A stretch of 64,000 bases of DNA from the NCBI GenBank assembly GCA_018268035.1, contig JAFDXI010000169.1, forward strand, positions 1 to 64,000, written 5' to 3'. Of the stretch, positions 18,083 to 27,631 are shown piece by piece. Below the pieces are notes generated by a model, which was given only the letters and a program-made list of their open reading frames with translations, was not told where the DNA came from and searched no databases. The stretch is from Bacteroidota bacterium. GTDB taxonomy: Bacteria; Bacteroidota; Bacteroidia; Chitinophagales; Chitinophagaceae. The position numbers and the translations under genes are program-made. Position 1 is the stretch's first letter; every line of letters begins with the position of its first letter.

Positions 18083-19915
18083 ATGAGTAACGAAGCCGCT
18101 TCAATGCACCCAGATGCCAGTGTGGAAATACCAGTGGAAGTGCATCATCATGAAGAAAATGGACATCATCATCATCATGAAACGTTCATAACTAAATATG
18201 TTTTTAGCCAGGACCATAAAATGATTTCTAAACAGTTCCTGATAACAGGGATGATATGGGCTGTTATTGGTGGTTTTATGTCCGTTTTATTTCGTCTTCA
18301 ATTAGGTTTTCCTGATCAGTCATTTGATTTTCTCGGTGATTTGATGGGTAAATGGTGGTTCGAAAATGGGCACTTAACACCTGAAGCTTATTATGCTTTG
18401 GTAACAACACATGGTACAGTTCTGATATTTTTTGTATTAACTGCTGGGCTGAGTGGAACTTTTGCAAACTTCTTGGTTCCTCTGCAGGTCGGTGCAAGAG
18501 ATATGGCTTCTCCGTTTTTAAATATGCTGAGCTATTGGTTTTTCTTTTTAGCCAGTGTTATAATGTTTTCAAGCATTTTTGTTTCAACAGGTCCTTTCAG
18601 TGGTGGTTGGACAGCTTATCCTCCTCTAAGTGCTTTGCATGATGCTTCTCCCGGCTCTCAACATGGGATGGATCTTTGGTTAATTGCAATGGCAGTCTTC
18701 GTTGTTTCTTCATTACTTGGTGGATTGAACTATATAGTTACCATTCTGAATATGCGTACAAAAGGAATGAGTATGACAAGGCTTCCTTTGACAATTTGGG
18801 GGCTGTTTTTTACCGCAATATTAGGTGTCTTATCATTCCCCGTTTTGTTGTCAGGATTTATTCTTTTAATATTTGATAGAAATTTTGGAACCAGCTTTTA
18901 TTTGTCTGATATATTTATTAGTTCTACTAATACAGCCTTGTCAAATGAAGGCGGTAATGCGATTCTCTTCCAACATTTGTTCTGGTTCCTTGGCCACCCA
19001 GAAGTATATATTATTGCCTTGCCGGCAATGGGTATAGTATCTGAAATAGTTTCAACTAATTCAAGAAAACCAATCTTCGGATATACTGCAATGGTTGGTT
19101 CATTCTTTACTATTGCTTCTTTATCATTTTTAGTTTGGGCACATCACATGTTTGTAACGGGTATGAACCCTTTCCTTGGTTCAATATTTGTATTATTGAC
19201 TTTGTTGATTGCAGTACCATCAGCCATTAAAGTATTTAACTGGCTAACAACATTGTGGAGAGGTAGTATCAGGTTTACTCCAGCTATGCTTTTTGCAATT
19301 GGTTTTGTGAGTATGTTTATTTCAGGTGGTTTAACTGGTATTTGGGTAGGTAACTCAGCACTTGATATTCACTTGCATGATACGTATTTTGTTATAGCTC
19401 ACTTCCATCTAGTAATGGGTGTGGCATCTATGTTTGGAATGTTTGCTGGTATTTATCATTGGTTCCCTAAAATGTATGGCCGCTACCTGAATAATACTTT
19501 AGGATATATTCATTTCTGGATCACTTTGATTGCTGCTTATCTTATATTCTGGCCAATGCACTATGAAGGTCTTGCAGGTATGCCACGTCGTTACTATGAT
19601 TATTCTACATGGATTAGCTTCAACCAATTTAATGATCTGAACAGGATGATTAGTATTGTTGCTATTATCTCCTTTACTGTACAGTTGCTGTTTTTGTTCA
19701 ACTTCTTCTATTCAATATTTAAAGGTAGAAAAGTTACCAATCCAAATCCATGGCAATCCAATACACTCGAATGGACCACACCAATAAAACCTGGCCATGG
19801 AAACTGGCCTGGTGAAATTCCTGAGGTTTATCGTTGGCCTTATGATTATGGTAAAGATGGACGTGAGTTCATACCGCAGAATGTTCCAGTTGGTAGCGAT
19901 GAATCATCGCACTAA
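18083..19915 (+). CDS. coxA: Cytochrome c oxidase subunit I
   Basis: 610 residues with about twelve transmembrane helices. The active-site ligands are in place: the CuB/Tyr motif GHPEVY (His305, Tyr309), CuB HH at 354-355, and the haem ligands in HDTYFVIAHFHLVMG (His440 for haem a3, His442 for haem a), with the other haem a ligand in VTTHGTVLIFF. The Tyr within HPEVY marks an A-type haem-copper oxidase that reduces O2 to water and pumps protons. The cytosolic N-terminus is unusually His-rich (runs of three and five His within about 14 residues). A terminator follows, so this closes the act-cox transcript. Confidence 0.97.
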   Translation: MSNEAASMHPDASVEIPVEVHHHEENGHHHHHETFITKYVFSQDHKMISKQFLITGMIWAVIGGFMSVLFRLQLGFPDQSFDFLGDLMGKWWFENGHLTPEAYYALVTTHGTVLIFFVLTAGLSGTFANFLVPLQVGARDMASPFLNMLSYWFFFLASVIMFSSIFVSTGPFSGGWTAYPPLSALHDASPGSQHGMDLWLIAMAVFVVSSLLGGLNYIVTILNMRTKGMSMTRLPLTIWGLFFTAILGVLSFPVLLSGFILLIFDRNFGTSFYLSDIFISSTNTALSNEGGNAILFQHLFWFLGHPEVYIIALPAMGIVSEIVSTNSRKPIFGYTAMVGSFFTIASLSFLVWAHHMFVTGMNPFLGSIFVLLTLLIAVPSAIKVFNWLTTLWRGSIRFTPAMLFAIGFVSMFISGGLTGIWVGNSALDIHLHDTYFVIAHFHLVMGVASMFGMFAGIYHWFPKMYGRYLNNTLGYIHFWITLIAAYLIFWPMHYEGLAGMPRRYYDYSTWISFNQFNDLNRMISIVAIISFTVQLLFLFNFFYSIFKGRKVTNPNPWQSNTLEWTTPIKPGHGNWPGEIPEVYRWPYDYGKDGREFIPQNVPVGSDESSH

Positions 19916-19938
19916 AATCTTTTATAATTTATATAATT

Positions 19939-19970
19939 TGTCCTGGATAATTTTTCAGGACATTTTTTTT
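19939..19970 (+). terminator. Intrinsic terminator after coxA
   Basis: TGTCCTG (19939-19945) pairs with CAGGACA (19956-19962) and is followed by eight T. It separates the act-cox operon from ctaB, which must then have its own promoter or depend on read-through. Confidence 0.85.
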
Positions 19971-19986
19971 CAATGACATTTGCGTA

Positions 19987-20922
19987 GTGATAGTAAATAC
20001 TGAACAATCTTCTTTTAGCCTGGTAACAAAAATTAAAGACTACTTTCTGTTAACGAAGTTTACTCTTAGCTTCACTGTAGTTTTTACCTGTGTTTTATGT
20101 TACTTGATTGCCCCAAATATTGTTGAATTTAACTGGCTCTATATTATTCTCCTTTTTGTAGCAGGCTTATTGATTACTGGCAGCGCCAATGCTATCAACC
20201 AGGCATCAGAAAAAGAAACTGACGCAATAATGATGCGTACAGCAAAAAGACCTGTTGCCAGTGGCAGGATGAGCCCTAATGAAGCTTATACATTTGCAAG
20301 TATAGCCGGTGTAACCGGCATTTTGCTGATGTATATATTTTTTAATCCTGCTTCAGCTTTGTTATCGGCATTCAGTATTTTTTTATATGCATGGGTTTAT
20401 ACTCCTTTAAAAAAAGTGAGTTCTATTGCTGTTCTTGTTGGTGCTTTCCCTGGTGCCTTGCCATGTCTTATTGGATGGGTAGCAGCAACAGGCATGATAA
20501 GTCCTTTAGGTATCATTAATGTAGGTGATGAAAAATATTCCAATGCTGCGGGCTGGGCTTTGTTTGGAATCCAGTTTTTGTGGCAGTTTCCACATTTCTG
20601 GGCAATTGCCTGGCTTGCTTTTAAAGACTATGCAAAAGCAGGATTTAAATTATTGCCTTCTGATGCTGGACCTACTAAATTCAGTGCTTTGCAAAGCATT
20701 TTATATAGCATTGTTTTGTTACCAGTTGGCGTATTGCCTTACTATTACAACATCACAGGATCAATAAGTTTATGGATTGTTCTGGCGGCAAACCTGTTTT
20801 TACTCATTCAATGTATTAGATTATATATTGAAATGAACCCTGCTGCAGCAAGACGTGTTATGTTTAGCAGCTATATTTATTTGCCAATTGTTTATCTCGC
20901 ATTTCTGGCCGATAAAATGTGA
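19987..20922 (+). CDS. ctaB: Protohaem IX farnesyltransferase (haem O synthase)
   Basis: 311 residues, a UbiA-family membrane prenyltransferase with about nine helices. It attaches the farnesyl chain to haem b to make haem O, the precursor of haem A needed by the upstream oxidase. The first Asp-rich/Asn motif appears as NQASEKETDAIMMRTAKRP, and the second polar loop as WRF-type LAFKDYAKAG. The start is GTG at 19987; the only nearby ATG (19973) runs into a stop after four codons, and the conserved N-terminus (KIKDYFLLTKFTL) needs a start at or before about 20020. It lies 17 bp after a strong terminator. The stop codon is only five bases from the stop of the convergent porU-like gene. Confidence 0.94.
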   Translation: MIVNTEQSSFSLVTKIKDYFLLTKFTLSFTVVFTCVLCYLIAPNIVEFNWLYIILLFVAGLLITGSANAINQASEKETDAIMMRTAKRPVASGRMSPNEAYTFASIAGVTGILLMYIFFNPASALLSAFSIFLYAWVYTPLKKVSSIAVLVGAFPGALPCLIGWVAATGMISPLGIINVGDEKYSNAAGWALFGIQFLWQFPHFWAIAWLAFKDYAKAGFKLLPSDAGPTKFSALQSILYSIVLLPVGVLPYYYNITGSISLWIVLAANLFLLIQCIRLYIEMNPAAARRVMFSSYIYLPIVYLAFLADKM

Positions 20923-20927
20923 CCACA

Positions 20928-23900
20928 TCATCTCATCAAGTACATTTTTCCATAACCTTTATTAAAATATTTATCTGTGTTCACTTCATTACCATCCAGT
21001 CCATATGTTGGGAACTTATCCAATGATTTTCCGTTTAAATTGGTAATTACACGATAGAGATAAACGCCATTTGCAAGTTTTTGCCCGTACTCATCAGTGC
21101 CATCCCATTTGTAATCAGTGATATTTCTGCCGATGTGTAATGAAGGGCCTAATTCTTCTTTGGTTATTTCTTTTACAATTTTGCCCGTAATGGTAAGGAT
21201 CTGTATGCGTAAATTTTGTGGTACTTCACTACCTGTTATGGTAAACACAAATGCGGTGGACGTTGTAAATGGATTTGGGTAGTTAAACATATTTGTGATC
21301 ATTGGTTTATTATACACTTCAAATGAAACCATATAATCTACATTGCCAGCTGTATTACCTGTTTTGTCTTTACCGTGAACGATTAACTGGTATGTGCCAT
21401 CATCCGTTAAGAATGGAGTGAAGTCAACAGTTGCAACATTATTATTGGATGCAGTTGCAGGATTAAAAATCAGAGTATCGGTATTAAAATAAAACTGCCT
21501 GATTGTGCCATTTGGATATTGTAACTGCACTGTTACCAGTGAAGTATCGTCCAATAATAAATACCCGCTTTCATCTTTTAGTTTGATAACTATATGTGGT
21601 TTCGCTGCGACAATATCATTGTTTAAAATATGAATGCCATCAAATGTTACATCTAAAGTTGGTTTATAATTATCTGCATTGACAGAAAAATTTCTGTACA
21701 TAAAATTGTTGAAATGTGTTTGTTCTGGTTGTGCATTATCCGGGTTTACATCAAGGTATAAATTATTTAAACCTGCAAGGCTGGTAGTGCCAATACTTAC
21801 GGTAATAATCGCAGTGTCACCTGCATTTATTGCTTTTAATTTTTTCATTGGAATAATGTTGGCAACATTGTTGGCATCATACACAGTTAAGTTGACAAAT
21901 ATGCTGTCACTGAATGGCACTTCACTCACATTCTTAAATGCAATGGCAAGACTGTCATTTTCACCAATGGCAACAGTATCTTTAAAATTGTATAATATGT
22001 TTGGCGCCAATGCACCTTCCGGAACAGGGTCATATAAAATACGCCACCATCTTAACTGGTATGGAGTAAGATTAATACTATCTGCATTACGCATCCTTAA
22101 TTTCAGGTAAGGATATTTTGAAACACTAACACTGCTGATATCAAAATTTTGTTGTGAAGTATTGAGGGTAAATAAAACAGTTTCATTATTTAAAGAGTCA
22201 ACACCAATAATGTCAACAGTTGGGTTATCTCCTGCTTTTGTATCAACACTATAACCATTCCATTGTACAGTATGCCAGGCTTTTGCAGGGCCAAAAGCAG
22301 GTGATGTGATAAAACCTAAAGTATCAGAAGAACTGATATATCTTTTATAGGTAATCATATCAGAAACACCTTTGGTAAATGACCATTCAGGTATGTATGA
22401 AGTATTGTTTTTTTCATAATTAAAAATCCATGTTCTTGGAAAACTGAATGAGTCCAGTTGCAGGAACCCATTTTGTTTTAAACGATCATAAAAAGTATTG
22501 CCTGCACCATAAACGGTTTGATCTGTTTTCCAAATTGCAGCAGTAGTAGGTGTATTATAAATCAACCGGGCTGTTACTAATACACCATTGGGTATCCAGT
22601 CCATGAAGTCACGCATCTTGCGGCGATTGGTTGAGTCAAGATATGAAAATTCAAAATTGTAATAATTGCCTGTCTTGGCACAATTACCAATATAACTTCC
22701 CATAAATCCACCGTAAGTTCCGCTGCCAGTTGTAGATGGTGTAGCCTGGTTATAGTAAGGTTGTAATGTAACCGGATCAAACAAATTAAAAATAACAGAA
22801 CTTCCCAGGCAGGCAGATGCTGTAACCGTATAGTTGTTGATAGCAACCTGGAAGTCGGCATCATTTCCAAAGTATGGATATATCGCATTGAAAATATTCA
22901 TGATGGAAGTGATGTTGGTATAATTCCACCTTCGGCTGAAACTGTCAATATAAATCCTGTCTCCTGTTGATTTTAAATGTTGGTACAAATGAGATTGGTT
23001 ATAACCAAAACCTGTGTTGGGTAAATAAATAAAACTGGAAGTATTCCAATGATAGTCGCCACTTGCAGGAACAGGCGCAACTCTCCAATAATAAACAGTA
23101 GAATCAGTAAATGGTATCGTTGAATTAAACTCCAGCACACCACCAACTGAATTAATGGTTTGAGTTGTTTTTATTGATGAGTTGAATAATTCTGTTGTAT
23201 CCATTTCCATGGTATATGAGCGCAATGCAACAACAGGGTTAGCTGTGGAAGCATACAACTTAATATTGTTTTTGCTAACGATTGAAAAATCGTAAGGGTA
23301 AACCGGTGTTAACTCATCTTCATAAATAAAAAATTGTTTGGTCACTGTATTATTCAATTCACTCAGTTCATCATATTGTTGGTCATTATCTATTGTGATA
23401 ATAATTGAATTCTGCCCTTTATCCCTTGATGCAATAATCGGTACTGTGATTGCAACAGAATCCATATACCGGATGGATTTTATTTTTTGTGAAAACAGAG
23501 TAGCAGTGCTACCATCCGGATATTTTCTTTGTATAAGAACAGAAACGGAATCGCCAGTTGCTTTTCCTATATTATAGAAATAACATTTTATAGAAAAATT
23601 ATTATCTGCAACAGAAACAAATGTTGGGTTAATGATTACGTTCTGTGCTTCAATATCAAAATCAGGTTTTGTAAATGCATTTATCTTAAGAGCAGGATCA
23701 CCATGCAATGTATTTTCTTCAGCATGTAATGTTCCTGTAAAGTCGCCATTGTTGGCCATCAGGTATGCCACTGCATCTTTTGTATTTATACCTAATGGCT
23801 CATCATAATTTCCCTTAGAAAAAGAATTATAAAAACCGGTATTATAAGTATCCAGATATGATTCAACGCCAAAATGAGTGCTGGCAATGTAAGCTATGCT

Positions 23901-25991
23901 CCCCCGGTTTGGAGCAAGCACCCAGGATTCAGAGAGTGAATTTAATGTTGTAAACCGTGTTGTATCAAAAGAATAAATATTACCCGCATCACAACCATTC
24001 ACAATAAATACCGGATACTTTTTGGGGTTGTTATAATCATCTGGCTGGTTCAGGTTATAGTCAAGTACGTTAGCAGATGAATGACCAAAATAATTTAACA
24101 ACGTTACCCCATTGGCGAATAACTGCTCCATCAATGCATCAAGGATGGTTGATCCGGAAGAACTCGTGGTTTTATTAAACGTATAAACATTGCCTCCAAA
24201 CGAAGTGTCAGAAGCAATGATTTTATAATTGTTCAGGTCTGCAGATAATACAGCATTGAGGCCGGCATCATCTGCTCCGACTACATGTATGATATTTTTC
24301 ATCCATGCCTTGTTGGCAACAGTCTGGGTATTATCTTCCTGTTGAGCTTCATATTCTTTTATTTTTGAAAGATATGTGGACACTTCATTTGATGTAACTG
24401 CCGATAACCTGCCAATGGGTGTTGCAGGCGTAGGATTGAGATCGTTTGATGAGAGCAAATTATCTGATGCTGGCCATCCAAATGTCGGAACAAGGTTGAG
24501 TTTATCAGCATACACCGATGACTGATTCATCCTGTATTCATCATACGTTACTGCTTTACCGATAAGGAATACAAATTTTGGTGTAACAGAAAAATTATTT
24601 CTTGCAAATCGTAAAAAATTTTTTACAGAAAGCGGATGCTGTTTTATGCCATAGCCAAACTGATCAACCAATTCATCAATATCATAAACCTTTGAATTGA
24701 ATGCACCACCTGCACTACTGTTTCTGTACAATGCATATTGCTGCACGGGTCCATTGGCATCATTGCCGATTAAAATTTTGTTGGAGATAATAAGATAGTC
24801 GCCCTGGTTGGATGTAGTAGAGAAATTTGAAAAATTTCTTTGTATAAAATTATTAATAAATTGTATTGATGATGCATCTTCGCTTACCAACACCAGATTC
24901 CTGTCTGATGCAGAAGGTGGCAAAACAAATTGCAGGTAACCTGGCATCGAAATGTTGGCAGTATATCTTTTATTATTGGTTAAATCAATGAGCTTGGCAT
25001 TGCTGCTGCCAAAATTGGAAATTTTCAGATAATTACCCTGTGTTGTTGCTGGTAATGAAAAAGGGAAATTATTGCTGCCGTCAAAAATAAATTGACGTGA
25101 ATAACTTAAGTCAATAAAGCCTGCAACAATGCGGTCGTCAGTTTGTGTATTTACATCACTAATTGTGAATGATGTATTGGACGAATTAAGTAAAGAGTAA
25201 TTGACATTACCTGTCAATACTCCTGCATTCATATTATTGATTGTATTGTTATTGATTACAGTGCTGCCATTAACAGCTATTGTGATTGACCTGTTGTAAC
25301 CGTTGACTATTGAATTGCCTGCTACAGCAACACTTAATAATGGCGTGCTTCCTGCATTGGCAGAATATAAATTGCCTGCAGAAATAGTCAATGGGTTACC
25401 CGGATGTATTTCATTGCTGCTCCACCATTCGCCAATATCATAAGTTGAAGAATACACATTCGTTCCATAATACACTGCACGGCCACGATTGATCATATTT
25501 TGAAAATCATATCTGTAGTGATAGGTGAAATATGGCTCTGCCGGCAAAGTGTTGCCACTTACATTATTGGCATCATCTGTAATCCTTAAATTACTGCCGG
25601 TGTTTGTAGTAAGAAAATAAGCAGCAGTATCTGTTTCCAAACTCAAATCTGTTGAGAGTTGGTTGTTTGGGTTTTTATATAAATTTTTATCAGGAATACC
25701 ATCATTCTTTTCACCATAAAATTCGATGTAACCATTTGCAGGAAGTGTGCCTGATGCAACACTGGTATAGATAGCAATTTCTTTCCCGTTGCGCCATAAT
25801 TGAAATTGTTCTGCAGGTGTATTTTGCAATACAGCAGGTAGCATGTTTTGATTAATGCGGTACAAACCTGTTGCACCTATTTTAAATTTATAATATGTTT
25901 TTGAATAGTCTATCCATTCGTTATAATACTGTTGTGTGAACGCATTAAAACAAACTATGCAACAAATCAATATCAAAGAATATTTCTTCAT
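20928..25991 (-). CDS. PorU-like type IX secretion C25 (gingipain-family) peptidase, long form
   Basis: 1687 residues with a Sec signal peptide (ends about FNAFTQQ). A gingipain-family C25 domain lies in the middle: the catalytic His is about residue 637 (NYFGHSSANVL) and the Cys about residue 667 (VNGCDAGNI), 30 apart as expected. The C-terminal ~110 residues form a FlgD-like/sorting-type Ig fold (NYPNPFTTST ... WDGTDEYGQKLANGVYLYR). In the type IX system PorU cleaves the sorting domain and attaches cargo to A-LPS at the cell surface. The protein is several hundred residues longer than P. gingivalis PorU, so it may be the second type (PorU2-like) of sortase. The porV-like gene lies directly upstream, TAA touching ATG. 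Confidence 0.85.
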   Translation of the reverse strand: MKKYSLILICCIVCFNAFTQQYYNEWIDYSKTYYKFKIGATGLYRINQNMLPAVLQNTPAEQFQLWRNGKEIAIYTSVASGTLPANGYIEFYGEKNDGIPDKNLYKNPNNQLSTDLSLETDTAAYFLTTNTGSNLRITDDANNVSGNTLPAEPYFTYHYRYDFQNMINRGRAVYYGTNVYSSTYDIGEWWSSNEIHPGNPLTISAGNLYSANAGSTPLLSVAVAGNSIVNGYNRSITIAVNGSTVINNNTINNMNAGVLTGNVNYSLLNSSNTSFTISDVNTQTDDRIVAGFIDLSYSRQFIFDGSNNFPFSLPATTQGNYLKISNFGSSNAKLIDLTNNKRYTANISMPGYLQFVLPPSASDRNLVLVSEDASSIQFINNFIQRNFSNFSTTSNQGDYLIISNKILIGNDANGPVQQYALYRNSSAGGAFNSKVYDIDELVDQFGYGIKQHPLSVKNFLRFARNNFSVTPKFVFLIGKAVTYDEYRMNQSSVYADKLNLVPTFGWPASDNLLSSNDLNPTPATPIGRLSAVTSNEVSTYLSKIKEYEAQQEDNTQTVANKAWMKNIIHVVGADDAGLNAVLSADLNNYKIIASDTSFGGNVYTFNKTTSSSGSTILDALMEQLFANGVTLLNYFGHSSANVLDYNLNQPDDYNNPKKYPVFIVNGCDAGNIYSFDTTRFTTLNSLSESWVLAPNRGSIAYIASTHFGVESYLDTYNTGFYNSFSKGNYDEPLGINTKDAVAYLMANNGDFTGTLHAEENTLHGDPALKINAFTKPDFDIEAQNVIINPTFVSVADNNFSIKCYFYNIGKATGDSVSVLIQRKYPDGSTATLFSQKIKSIRYMDSVAITVPIIASRDKGQNSIIITIDNDQQYDELSELNNTVTKQFFIYEDELTPVYPYDFSIVSKNNIKLYASTANPVVALRSYTMEMDTTELFNSSIKTTQTINSVGGVLEFNSTIPFTDSTVYYWRVAPVPASGDYHWNTSSFIYLPNTGFGYNQSHLYQHLKSTGDRIYIDSFSRRWNYTNITSIMNIFNAIYPYFGNDADFQVAINNYTVTASACLGSSVIFNLFDPVTLQPYYNQATPSTTGSGTYGGFMGSYIGNCAKTGNYYNFEFSYLDSTNRRKMRDFMDWIPNGVLVTARLIYNTPTTAAIWKTDQTVYGAGNTFYDRLKQNGFLQLDSFSFPRTWIFNYEKNNTSYIPEWSFTKGVSDMITYKRYISSSDTLGFITSPAFGPAKAWHTVQWNGYSVDTKAGDNPTVDIIGVDSLNNETVLFTLNTSQQNFDISSVSVSKYPYLKLRMRNADSINLTPYQLRWWRILYDPVPEGALAPNILYNFKDTVAIGENDSLAIAFKNVSEVPFSDSIFVNLTVYDANNVANIIPMKKLKAINAGDTAIITVSIGTTSLAGLNNLYLDVNPDNAQPEQTHFNNFMYRNFSVNADNYKPTLDVTFDGIHILNNDIVAAKPHIVIKLKDESGYLLLDDTSLVTVQLQYPNGTIRQFYFNTDTLIFNPATASNNNVATVDFTPFLTDDGTYQLIVHGKDKTGNTAGNVDYMVSFEVYNKPMITNMFNYPNPFTTSTAFVFTITGSEVPQNLRIQILTITGKIVKEITKEELGPSLHIGRNITDYKWDGTDEYGQKLANGVYLYRVITNLNGKSLDKFPTYGLDGNEVNTDKYFNKGYGKMYLMR

Positions 25992-27182
25992 TTATGGAAC
26001 TGGATAACCGCCTTTTTCTTTTTTAATTTTTTGAGGTTTATCTAATTGAGGAAATGAACCCTTGCCATGTGTTTCTTTTTTTTCTCTTTTGCCTAAATCT
26101 ATTGTCAATGAAAAAACATGTGTGTATAAAGGGTTGCTTTGATTGGCAAGGTTAGTGTATGCATAATCAATCGCTACATTGCCAACCCTAAATCCTGCGC
26201 CGATTGATGGTTGGAAAATGGTAACTTTTTTTTGATTCAATGTATCTCCATCTGCCAAGGCTTTCTGAAAGTTTTGTGCACCGGCTCTTACAAAAACAAT
26301 ATTTGCAATATTGGCTTCCACTCCAAACTTTGGATCAATACTAACGGGATTTGAACTGATAAGAGTATTTCGTTTGCCATCGAATGTAATATCAAAATCT
26401 GCTTCTGCCAGTAAATGTAATTTTGGTGCAATCATAAAATTATAACCGATAGCAGGCACTAATCTGGGAGAAGTTAACTCAGTTGATTTTACAGGTATAT
26501 CATTGTTCGTTAAATATAAAACCTGTTTTTCAGCGTCAGTGAAAGAAAAGCTCCAGGCATTAAATGTAGTTGTGATATCCCTGATTGAAACTCCAAATCT
26601 CAAAGTGGAAGTTCGATATAAAAAGCCTGCATCAAAACCAAAGCCCCATGCTTTAGCAAAATGTCCCACATTACGGTAAATAATTTTTGTGTTGGCTCCC
26701 CAGCTAATCTGTGCAGCATCATTATCCTGCAATACCTGTGCATAAGAAACCAGGAATGCATAATCAGCTGAAGAGAAACTTTGTATATTGTTGTAATTGA
26801 TTGAGCCATCAGGTTCTACTAAAAACAAAGTATTGGGTATATCATCCACACCAAAACGCAGCAATGAAAAACCTAAAGTGCGAAAACTGCTTTCAATGGG
26901 TATGGCTGTAGAGAGATAATCAAATTTCCCAATCCCTGCAAAATATTCTGCATGCATAAAAGAAATATTGGGTTTGTCAATCACATTCACAAGGCCTGCA
27001 GGGTTCCAATATCCTGCATTACCATCTTCAGCGCTGGCAACCTGTGCTCCACCCATAGCAAGACCTCTGGCACCTGTTCCGATGTTCAAAAATTCATTAG
27101 AGTATTTACGAAACTGCGCAAATGCACTCATTACACAGCAGGAGAGAAGAAGCATCATAAACAGCCGGCCACAGTGTTTCAT
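25992..27182 (-). CDS. porV: PorV/PorQ-family type IX secretion outer-membrane protein
   Basis: 396 residues when started at 27182, which gives a signal peptide ending in VMSAFAQ; an in-frame ATG at 27212 is possible but adds ten residues before it. The conserved N-terminal block YSNEFLNIGTGARGLAMGGA and YWNPAGL mark the family, and the rest alternates in the pattern of a FadL-like beta-barrel. PorV shuttles cargo from the translocon to PorU. PorQ is a near relative, and sequence alone does not separate them completely, but adjacency to the porU-like gene favours PorV. The Lys/Gly-rich tail after the last strand is probably periplasmic or disordered. Confidence 0.85.
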   Translation of the reverse strand: MKHCGRLFMMLLLSCCVMSAFAQFRKYSNEFLNIGTGARGLAMGGAQVASAEDGNAGYWNPAGLVNVIDKPNISFMHAEYFAGIGKFDYLSTAIPIESSFRTLGFSLLRFGVDDIPNTLFLVEPDGSINYNNIQSFSSADYAFLVSYAQVLQDNDAAQISWGANTKIIYRNVGHFAKAWGFGFDAGFLYRTSTLRFGVSIRDITTTFNAWSFSFTDAEKQVLYLTNNDIPVKSTELTSPRLVPAIGYNFMIAPKLHLLAEADFDITFDGKRNTLISSNPVSIDPKFGVEANIANIVFVRAGAQNFQKALADGDTLNQKKVTIFQPSIGAGFRVGNVAIDYAYTNLANQSNPLYTHVFSLTIDLGKREKKETHGKGSFPQLDKPQKIKKEKGGYPVP

Positions 27183-27584
27183 TGCACAATTAATAGCTTT
27201 ACTGGCGAACAAGATACAACATAGTTTTATATAGAATGAATTTACCTAAACGGTGATAATAACAATAAATGTGCTGTGGATTTATAACGAAAACGGGGGT
27301 CTATTTATTACTATTCCAAAATTGGATAGCAAAAGATATTTTATTGAAGTGGTGATGTATTAAAACGTAAGTATTCTCTACAGGATATAATGCTTCATTC
27401 ATTTGGATATGATTGTTACGGGAATTGCAGCAAATGTATTTTTCTTAAACAATAATTAATTGCCATTTTAAATTTCAATTGAAATTTGCAGTACCATTTT
27501 AGGCGTTGTGATTACACAAGATGCAATTCTTTTACATTGATATTTTTTTAATGATCAATGCGACGTTAAAATATTTTCAAAACA
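27183..27584. other. Intergenic region between porV and the sus locus
   Basis: No gene was recognised. The first part is upstream of the leftward porV-like gene and must hold its promoter. The right part lies after the sus locus. Short AT-rich inverted strings occur (for example AAATTTCAATTGAAATTT near 27470), but none repeats elsewhere in the window. Confidence 0.5.
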
Positions 27585-27614
27585 ACAACGGCCACCCATT
27601 CAGGCAGCCGTTGT
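27585..27614 (-). terminator. Probable terminator of the sus operon
   Basis: ACAACGGC (27585-27592) and GCCGTTGT (27607-27614) form an eight-base GC-rich stem. On the minus strand it comes 17 bp after the last sus gene and is followed by a T-rich stretch. Confidence 0.7.
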
Positions 27615-27631
27615 CATGAAGTCAAAATATT

